A DNA stretch of 64,000 nt from Flavobacteriales bacterium UBA6772. GTDB lineage: Bacteria; Bacteroidota; Bacteroidia; Flavobacteriales; Flavobacteriaceae. The position numbers were made by a program, and so were the translations under genes. Positions 55,945 through 64,000 of this stretch are shown one piece after another; position 1 is the stretch's first letter; each line of letters starts with the position of its first letter. The DNA lies in the NCBI GenBank assembly GCA_905181765.1, contig CAJIYW010000001.1:124001-188000 (forward strand), in the 5' to 3' direction. The notes below the pieces were generated by a model that was given only the letters and a program-made list of their open reading frames with translations, made no database searches and had not been told where the DNA came from.

Positions 55945-56129
55945 AATAAAAATAACCCAAGGGTAGAATACAAATGTAAAAATTAGAAACAGGTAAATTT
56001 GTTAATTCACTGTTAAAATACTCTTAAGTAATATCTCAAATTTATAGCAAATTCAAAGAAAAGTATTGGGTTTATAGGTTAAAAAGAAAAATGTAATTTG
56101 TACTTTTGCACAAATTTAAAAGCTTATTT

Positions 56130-57748
<1,619 letters not shown>

Positions 57749-57809
57749 AAAGTATCCCAAAGAATTTCGAGGACTATCAAAAAATCTTGTAATAAATTGG
57801 AGTATTTTT

Positions 57810-58747
57810 TTATTTTTTTATAGGACTAATAATTTTCACATCAGAAAAAGAGATAGCACCTCTTATTACACCGTCAATTGTCTTTTGTAATGCTTCAATT
57901 AATTGCATTTTTAATTGAGATTTATGATAAATTAAACTTACTTCTCTTGCTGGTGAGGGACTTGTAAACTCTCGTAAATGTGTTTTATCAATATCATTTA
58001 AATCTAAAGTATGCAAGTACGGTAATAAAGTCATTCCTAACCTTCCTTAGAAAGCTTAATTAAGGTATCAAAACTTCCACTTTCTAGCTGAAACCCTTTT
58101 TTATTATCAATTTTATGATTTCTACACAAATTAAGAACACTATCTTTAAAGCAGTGTCCACCTTCTAATAACAAAATATCTTCTATTTCTAGCTCTTCTG
58201 CAGTAATTTGTTTATTATTGAAAAGTCTATGGTTTTGGGGAATTAAACCAACAAAAGGCTCGTAATATAAAGGTCGTTCTTTTATTGCTTCGTTCTCTAA
58301 AGGAGTTGCTGCAATACCAGCATCTATATGACCATCTGTTAATTTTCTTATAATATCTTCAGTCGTTAATTCTTCAATAATCAACTTTACTTTTGGGTAT
58401 TTTTTAGTGAAATTTTGCAAGAACATCGGCAATAAAGTAGGCATTATTGTTGGTATTATTCCTAGTTTAAATTCTCCTCCAATATATCCTTTTTGTTGAT
58501 GTACAATATCTAAAATTCTATTACTTTCATCTACAATCACTTTGGCTTGCTCAACAATTTTTCTACCAACTTCAGTTAGTTCAATTGGTTTTTTTGATCT
58601 GTTGAAAATCTTAACTCCTAATTCATCTTCTAATTTTTGGATTTGCATGCTCAAGGTTGGTTGAGTTACAAAACTATGTTCAGCTGCTACCGTAAAATTC
58701 TGGTATTCTGCAACTGATAATACGTATTTTAACTGGGTAATTGTCAT
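57810..58747 (-). CDS. oxyR: OxyR-type LysR regulator (frameshifted)
   Basis: Peroxide-sensing transcription activator. N-terminal helix-turn-helix: MTITQLKYVLSVAEYQNF, then VTQPTLSMQIQKLEDELG. The sensing region EGGHCFKDSVLNLCRNH holds two Cys with the spacing of OxyR. The frame ends after KLSKEG and resumes at MTLLPYLHTLD; one more T near 58036 (GGT TTA) restores 312 residues, the family length. It is divergent from dps, a classical OxyR target, and the intergenic palindrome may be its site. Confidence 0.88.
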
Positions 58748-58775
58748 TTGTATAAGATATATGATAAAGATATTA

Positions 58776-58800
58776 AAACTATCAATAATAATTATAGTTT
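58776..58800. promoter_or_regulatory. Palindrome between oxyR and dps, possible OxyR site
   Basis: AAACTAT (58776-58782), 11 bases, ATAGTTT (58794-58800). The half-sites CTAT and ATAG occur in OxyR operators. It is about 30 bases from the oxyR start and about 50 from dps. The spacer differs from the 7-base spacing of the E. coli consensus, so the assignment is tentative. Confidence 0.4.
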
Positions 58801-58847
58801 AGTTCATAAATTTTTATTAATTTAGATTAGACTTAAAATTTAATATT

Positions 58848-59320
58848 ATGAACAAATCAATATTAGGATTAGATAAAACTAAAAGTGCAAATTTAGTTTA
58901 TAGTTTAAACGGATTACTAGCAAATTTTCAAATATATTACCAAAACTTACGAGGATTACATTGGAATATTAAAGGAAAAAATTTCTTTGAACTTCACGTA
59001 AAGTTCGAAGAGTTCTACACAGATTCTCAAGTGAAGGTAGATGATATTGCAGAGCGTATTTTAACGTTACAAGGAAAGCCACTGCATACTTTTACAGATT
59101 ATATAAAAAGGCATTCTGTGCCAGTAGGTAAAGATATTTCTAATGATGTAGAGGGTGTGGAGTTGGTTGTTAATTCTTTATCGGAATTATTAAAAATAGA
59201 AAGAGAAATTTTAAATTTTCAGATGAAGCAAATGATGAAGGAACAAATTCTATGATGAGCGATTTTATAGCTGAACAAGAAAAAACAATTTGGATGTTAA
59301 CTCTTGGCTTGGGTAAATAA
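58848..59320 (+). CDS. dps: Dps family DNA-binding ferritin (frameshifted near end)
   Basis: Dodecameric ferritin that oxidises iron with peroxide and protects DNA. Residues from LNGLLANFQIYYQNLRGLHWNI hold the ferroxidase His, followed by FFELHVKFEEFY and DDIAERILTLQGKPLHT with Asp and Glu ligands. The frame fails after REILNF; one more T at 59215-59220 gives SDEANDEGTNSMMSDFIAEQEKTIWML and a stop at 59318, 157 residues in all, the normal length. Divergent from oxyR, which probably regulates it. Confidence 0.9.
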
Positions 59321-59379
59321 TTTTTTATTTCATTAAAAATAGTAAAGGCTAATAAAGCTCTTTTTTTTTTTATTGATAG
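59321..59379. other. Short convergent gap between dps and PagL-like gene
   Basis: The sequence has a poor stem (GGCTAATAAAGCT) before a run of 12 T at 59361-59372. It may terminate dps, but the pairing is too weak to name as a terminator with confidence. Confidence 0.3.
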
Positions 59380-59996
59380 CTATCCAACTTCAAAACCAAC
59401 AAATGATAAGCCGTTGTTAGGTTTTTGAGTATCTAAATTAGAAACATGGCCAATATTACTTCCTATAAACAAAAATGTTGTGTCTACTAAGTTGTATGAT
59501 AAACCTAAAGATAGCATTTTCTATAAACGTAAAACCTTTGGCCAAACGTTCTGTTCTAGTATCTATGGCAGCTATACCTAGCCCCATTTTTATGAATAAT
59601 CTAATCTTCTTAAAATTTTCTTCTTTATCACAAAGCCCAATTCAAAAGCATACAAATGCATGGTTTTTGGGGTTGTAAATTCTGTTCTTTTTTCTTGATA
59701 ATTTTCTTCTGAGGGTAATACAAATACTTATTTAATAATTGGTGTTCTAAGATTTGTATTTGTGGCTGTAAAATCAATTCAAATTTCAATGATTTCCAGT
59801 ACCCAAATTATAGAATGCTGTAGTTTATATATATTTGTAGAATAAGAGAAATCTTTATCATCAAAAATAAAATTCTTATCATTTGCATTGTTATATAAAA
59901 ATCCTACTTTCTTTATATTGAAGAGTCCTTTTTTAGATCTTGCGCTGTTAAATTGTAGTCCAAAAAGAGTGTAATGAATAAAAATATAATTTTCAT
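59380..59996 (-). pseudogene. PagL-like acyloxyacyl hydrolase, heavily fragmented
   Basis: Reading through frames from the ATG at 59996-59994, the fragments are a signal (IIFLFITLF, ending TAQ), KKVGFLYNNANDKNFIFDD, ELILQPQIQILEHQL, LPSEENYQEKRTEFTTPK, LGFVIKKK, MGLGIAAIDTRTERLAKGFT and FIGSNIGHVSNLDTQK, then NNGLSFVGFEVG. The order and HVSN motif match outer-membrane lipid A 3-O-deacylases (PagL type), whose catalytic His and Ser lie there. About six shifts are needed, far more than for nearby genes, and all lie in one 617-base stretch. It may be a real pseudogene or a local run of errors. Confidence 0.5.
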
Positions 59997-60071
59997 AATG
60001 CAGAGTAGAATAAGCTGTGTTAATTTCATTAATAGAGCTCATAAATTTTTCACTGTAGCTTAGTTTTTTAT

Positions 60072-60958
60072 TTAACTAAACATTTTAGCAACTCTTTCAG
60101 CTTTTCTATTAGCAGTATAATCATAGAAACCTTCACCAGATTTAACACCTAATTTACCTGCCATTACCATATTTACTAATAAAGGACAAGGGGCGTACTT
60201 CGGGTTTTTAAAACCGTCATGCAAAACGTTTAATATAGATAAACAAACATCTAATCCAATAAAATCTGCTAATTGTAACGGTCCCATAGGGTGCGCCATT
60301 CCTAGCTTCATTACAGTATCAATTTCAGTAACACCAGCAACACCATTATATAAAGTTTCAATAGATTCATTAATCATGGGCATTAATATTCTGTTTGCTA
60401 CAAAACCAGGATAATCATTTACTTCTATTGGTGTTTTCTGAATTTTGCAGTTAAATCTGCAATTGTTTGCATTACAATGTCAGAGGTATTATATCCTTTA
60501 ATAATCTCTACTAACTTCATAATTGGCACTGGGTTCATAAAATGCATTCCAATTACTTTTTCTGGCCTACTAGTAACTGCGGCAATTTGAGTAATAGAAA
60601 TAGAAGACGTATTTGTTGCTAAAATCGTTTTTTCATCACAAACAGCATCTAATTCTTTAAATATTTTAGATTTTAGAGCTGTATTTTCGGTAGCTGCTTC
60701 AACTACTAAATCAACATTTCTTGCACCTTCAGCGATACCTGTAAATGTTGTAATATTTGCTAAAGTTTGAATTTTGTTAGCCTCAGATATTTTCTGCTTT
60801 GCAACCATTCTATCTAAGTTTTTAGAAATAGTAGCAATTCCTTTGTCTAAAGAGGCTTGAGAAATATCTATTAAATGTACTTTATAATTAAATTGAGCAA
60901 ATGTGTGAGCAATTCCGTTTCCCATTGTGCCTGCGCCAATTACAGCTATATTTTTCAT
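60072..60958 (-). CDS. 3-hydroxybutyryl-CoA dehydrogenase-type protein (frameshifted)
   Basis: NAD(P)-dependent 3-hydroxyacyl-CoA dehydrogenase acting on short-chain substrates. The N-terminal half has the Rossmann loop [34 protein letters not shown] and [15 protein letters not shown] with the catalytic His. The break lies near 60434-60437, where one more base restores [20 protein letters not shown] and then [14 protein letters not shown], giving 295 residues. The C-terminal domain ([26 protein letters not shown]) is complete. Possible -7 element TAATTTTG 35 bases upstream. Confidence 0.88.
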
Positions 60959-61026
60959 GTTTAATTATTAAAAGTTAATTCGTAATTATTGACAAAATTA
61001 TAAATGTATATATTTTAGTTAATCTA

Positions 61027-62005
61027 TTAAAAACAATCGATAATCATTTGTGCAACTCTTAATGCTTCTGCCCCTTGTCTTAAAGAAACTACTGGTCTTG
61101 TGCCATTATTAATAGCATCAGCAAAAGATTCTAGTTCATCTAAAATAGCATTGTTATTTTCAACTTCAGGATTGTCAAAATAGATTTGTTTTTTAACACC
61201 TTCTGCATTTTGTAAAATCATTGCGAATTCGTCAGGATTGTTAGGAACATCTTTCATTCTAACAATTTCAGACTTTTTCTCTAAAAAATCTACAGAGATG
61301 TAAGCATCTTTCTGGAAGAAGCGTGTTTTACGCATATTTTTCATGGAAATTCTACTTGCGGTTAAGTTTGCAACACAACCATTTTCGAACTCAATTCTCG
61401 CATTTGCAATATCTGGAGTTTCTGAAATAACAGAAATTCCACTTGCATGCACATTTTTTACTTTAGAATTTACTACCGATAAAATAATATCAATATCATG
61501 TATCATTAAATCTAAAACTACAGGAACATCCGTTCCTCTTGGATTGAATTCTGCTAATCTGATGTGTCTCAATAAACATTGGAGTGTCAATTTTATCTTT
61601 AACCGCGGTAAATGCCGGATTAAAACGCTCTACATGACCAACTTGGCCTTGCACATGAAACTGACTTGCCAATGTTTTAATAGCCTCTGCTTCTAAAACA
61701 GTTTTTGTAATTGGCTTTTCTATAAAAATATGTCGCCCTTTTTCAATCGCTTTTTTAGCACATTCAAAATGAGACAATGTTGGTGTTACAATATCTACAA
61801 CTTCAACTGCAGCTATTAATTCTTCAACAGAATCAAATAATTTATAGCCAAACTCTTTTGCTACTTTTTTTGCATTTTCTGTAAATGGGTCAAAAAAACC
61901 AACCAATTCATACTTCTTAGATTCTTGTAATAAACGTAAATGGATTTTACCTAGATGACCAGCACCTAAAACACCTGCTTTTAACATATTTATATTTTTT
62001 TTCAT
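61027..62005 (-). CDS. Gfo/Idh/MocA family oxidoreductase (frameshifted)
   Basis: NAD(P)-dependent oxidoreductase of sugars or related compounds; 325 residues when corrected. The nucleotide domain is KAGVLGAGHLGKIHLRLLQ, DIVTPTLSHFECAKKAIEKG and IFIEKPIT with the catalytic Lys; the second domain has NPRGTDVPVVLDLMIHDIDI, with the catalytic His/Asp region, and a C-terminal SLRQGAEALRVAQMII. One inserted base near 61561 separates FIETH from RLAEFNPRG. No operon partner is evident except the dehydrogenase 69 bases downstream. Substrate not identifiable. Confidence 0.85.
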
Positions 62006-62156
62006 TCAAATGTTCTGAAATTTTAGGAGATTGGCTTCATTACTACTTTCTATTTTAGCCACTAAATTACCTTGAATGCTATGATATTATTTATTTTAAA
62101 AATTCTGAAGAAATATAAAAAATTTTCAACAAAAACAAAGATACAATTTTATAAGA

Positions 62157-62846
62157 ATGTATTTAGAATTATTACTATTTTTAGACTCTACAAAACTGTT
62201 AAAATTGAAAGACACTTCAAAACACCAAGGACTTAGAAATCAGCTTGCTACTATATTAGAAGCAAAAGGAATTACAGACAGTAATGTACTGAATGCTATT
62301 CGAGAAATTCCTCGACACTTGTTTATAGACTCAAGTTTTGAGGCACATGCTTATCAAGATAAAGCATTTCCTATTGCTGCAGAACAAACTATTTCTCAGC
62401 CATATACGGTTGCTTTCCAATCGCAAACTTTAGAAATTAAACCTGGTGATAAAATATTAGAGATTGGAACTGGTTCAGGCTATCAAACTGCTGTTTTATT
62501 GGAGTTAAAAGCCTTAGTATATTCTATAGAAAGACAGAAAGAGTTGTTTAAAAGAACTTCTCTTTTCTTGCCTAAGATTGGTTATAAACCTAAAAAATTT
62601 ATTTTTGGAGATGGTTATAAAGGCTTAAAAGAAGAAGCGCCTTTCGATAAAATTATTGTGACTGCCGGTGCACCTTTTGTGCCAAATCCTTTATTAGCAC
62701 AATTAAAAATAGGAGGGAAGTTGTTAATTCCTGTTGGTGACAAAACACAAATAATGACGTTGTTTATTAGAAAATCGGCTAAAGAATTCGAAAAACAAGA
62801 ATTAGGTGATTTTGCTTTTGTACCAATGTTAGAGCAAAAAAATTAA
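62157..62846 (+). CDS. pcm: Protein-L-isoaspartate O-methyltransferase
   Basis: SAM-dependent repair of isoaspartyl residues in damaged proteins. The 229-residue frame starts at an ATG at 62157, but family members begin at KDTSKHQGLRNQLATIL, so the TTG at 62205 may be the true start and the first 16 residues spurious. Motifs: PRHLFIDSSFEAHAYQDKAF, QTISQPYTVA, ILEIGTGSGYQTAVL (SAM binding) and IIVTAGAPFVPNPLLAQLK. Convergent with the KdsC-like gene. Confidence 0.9.
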   Translation: MYLELLLFLDSTKLLKLKDTSKHQGLRNQLATILEAKGITDSNVLNAIREIPRHLFIDSSFEAHAYQDKAFPIAAEQTISQPYTVAFQSQTLEIKPGDKILEIGTGSGYQTAVLLELKALVYSIERQKELFKRTSLFLPKIGYKPKKFIFGDGYKGLKEEAPFDKIIVTAGAPFVPNPLLAQLKIGGKLLIPVGDKTQIMTLFIRKSAKEFEKQELGDFAFVPMLEQKN

Positions 62847-62863
62847 ATTTTAATTTAGAAAAT

Positions 62864-63412
62864 TTAATAAACTAAAAGTAGTTTACTAACTAGCTCAAAA
62901 TTTTCATCCCATTTCTGTTGTACACGCAGCACTTGTTCAATAACATCTCTAACGCAGCCTTCTCCACCTTTTTTATCAGAAATGTATTTAGAAACTTCTT
63001 GAATTTCTCTAACGGCATCATTTGGACACGCAGCTAAACCTACTATTTTCATAACTGGATAATCTGGTACGTCATCTCCCATATACAATACGTTTTCTGG
63101 TTGTAAATTGTACTTTTCTATCAGTGTTTGGTATTGTTTTATTTTGTTGTGGGCACCTAAATAGATGTCTTCAATTCCTAAAGCAGCCAGTCTAGTTCTA
63201 ACACCTTCATTAGTACCACCAGAGATTATACAAACTCTATAGCCCTTGTTTAATGCATTTTTCATTGCATAACCATCTTTTACATTCATATGTCTTACCA
63301 TTTCGCCATCTGGCATTATGGTTAACATTCCGTTTGTTAATACGCCATCAACATCAAAAATAAAAGTGTTTATTTTTGGTAATAATTGTTTGTAACTAAT
63401 TTCCATTTTCAA
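62864..63412 (-). CDS. HAD phosphatase, KdsC-like (KDO 8-phosphate phosphatase)
   Basis: A 182-residue C0-type HAD enzyme. The nucleophile motif FIFDVDGVLTNG, second motif VCIISGGTNEGV, Lys region, and the last motif LYMGDDVPDYPVMKIVGLA match KdsC, which forms KDO for lipopolysaccharide. Tetramer-type HADs without cap domain have this size. It overlaps the DUF2520 gene by 17 bases, which suggests coupled expression. Assignment to KDO is by family similarity; other sugar-phosphates are possible. Confidence 0.87.
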   Translation of the reverse strand: MKMEISYKQLLPKINTFIFDVDGVLTNGMLTIMPDGEMVRHMNVKDGYAMKNALNKGYRVCIISGGTNEGVRTRLAALGIEDIYLGAHNKIKQYQTLIEKYNLQPENVLYMGDDVPDYPVMKIVGLAACPNDAVREIQEVSKYISDKKGGEGCVRDVIEQVLRVQQKWDENFELVSKLLLVY

Positions 63413-64000
63413 TAGATTGAGTTATGAGTTTATAAATTACTTGTTGTTCTTTATGCAACAAGTTTAAATGATTTTTTATTGTTTCTTCATCTTTTCTAAT
63501 TGCAGGGCCAGTTTGCGCTTTTTCTGGTGAAAGAGTTTTAATTTTTTCTGATGTTTCCTGGATTAGAGGGTTGTAAAATTTCAAAAGGCACCTTATATTC
63601 TTCACAGATATCATTACCAATTTTATACAAATGATTTGTAAAGTTGTTTACAAAGACAGCAGCAACATGCAAGGCTTTTCTTTGTTCAGAATTTATAGAA
63701 TATATTTTTTTACCAATTGCATTTGCCAATGTTTCAAGTAATAAATAATCTTCATGACGATCAGCTTCCAAGCAAAAAGGAACATTGGAGAGATCTACTT
63801 CTTTCTCTTTAGAAAAGGTTTGTAACATGTAAAAAACGCCTTTATTAGTTGTGTTTTTTAAATCTTTCATGGAAAAACTACCTGAAGTATGCACCACAAA
63901 AGAGTTTTTAATTTTTAAAGAAACAGTTTCAATAGCGTCATCTGAAACTGCTAGAATTGTAATAGTTGCTTTTGGTATATTTTCTAATTTTCTAGAACTT
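63396..64000 (-). CDS. DUF2520 Rossmann-like protein (frameshifted, 5' end outside window)
   Basis: A two-domain protein of the Rossmann-like/DUF2520 type. Visible: ATITILAVSDDAI, SFVVHTSGSFSMKDL, GVFYMLQTFS, and the DUF2520 helical part ALHVAAVFVNNFTNHLY, EILQPLIQET, AQTGPAIRKDEETI. A single base inserted near 63566-63570 (TCTAATCC on the coding strand) breaks it between EILQP and LIQETSEK; about 200 residues lie in the window. The dehydrogenase-like N-terminal motif is outside. Function unknown; it is the likely upstream partner of the KdsC-like gene. Confidence 0.75.

Overview
The window is a piece of a low-GC Bacteroidota chromosome, most likely a marine Flavobacteriaceae (Polaribacter/Tenacibaculum-like). 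The evidence is strong AT bias, a gldI gliding-motility gene in its usual neighbourhood, a crtI-crtZ carotenoid cluster, promoters of the flavobacterial TTG-N17-23-TANNTTTG type, many Bacteroidota lipoproteins, and a flavobacterial arginine/proline operon. I see no tRNA, rRNA, CRISPR array, prophage or insertion sequence.

Layout. 1-9246 (minus): one long operon GNAT-argG-argC-proC-argD-proA-proB-argF'-argB-M20 deacylase, with arginine and proline synthesis interleaved. 9247-9956: a long intergenic region with a possible three-way-junction element. 9957-18640: a DHH phosphoesterase, a lipoprotein, a cupin protein, a membrane protein, folD, ffh, msrB, a UMF1 transporter and a CDP-alcohol phosphatidyltransferase. 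18845-22180 (minus): a putative metal-related module of small His/Cys-rich protein, TonB-dependent receptor and Asp/His-rich lipoprotein. 22427-28482: purB, mnmA flanked by two MORN-type proteins, then nitronate monooxygenase and csp pseudogenes beside an intact csp. 28484-37817 (minus): transglycosylase, hydrolase, mtaB, nuclease-like protein, two rhomboids, mutL, ribH and a TPR protein. 37931-49137: recF, a DUF721 gene, ndk, a PhoD-like phosphatase, a DHH-gldI-FKBP-cyclophilin/FKBP-PAP2 operon, pheT and pyrD. 49179-54407: carotenoid genes, a LysE exporter and a DEAD-box helicase. 54547-64000: a thioredoxin-fold lipoprotein, an ABC-F ATPase, divergent oxyR and dps, a broken PagL-like gene, a 3-hydroxyacyl-CoA dehydrogenase, a Gfo/Idh oxidoreductase, pcm, a KdsC-like phosphatase and a DUF2520 protein.

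More than twenty otherwise well-conserved genes are split by single-base indels, including purB, folD, ribH, mutL, mnmA, argF', proA, oxyR and dps. Removing or adding one base restores a full family-length protein in almost every case. I read this as residual sequencing or assembly error, not gene decay, and annotate those genes as single spanning entries. The exceptions that look like real decay are the csp and nitronate monooxygenase relics (27226-27821), the internally deleted carotenoid gene (49179-49550) and perhaps the PagL-like gene (59380-59996).

I found no convincing new multi-gene system. The items most worth a second look are the folded element at 9452-9521, the csp/terminator duplication, the Cys-rich acetyltransferase heading the arginine operon, the putative metal module and the recurring short-leader promoter layout.
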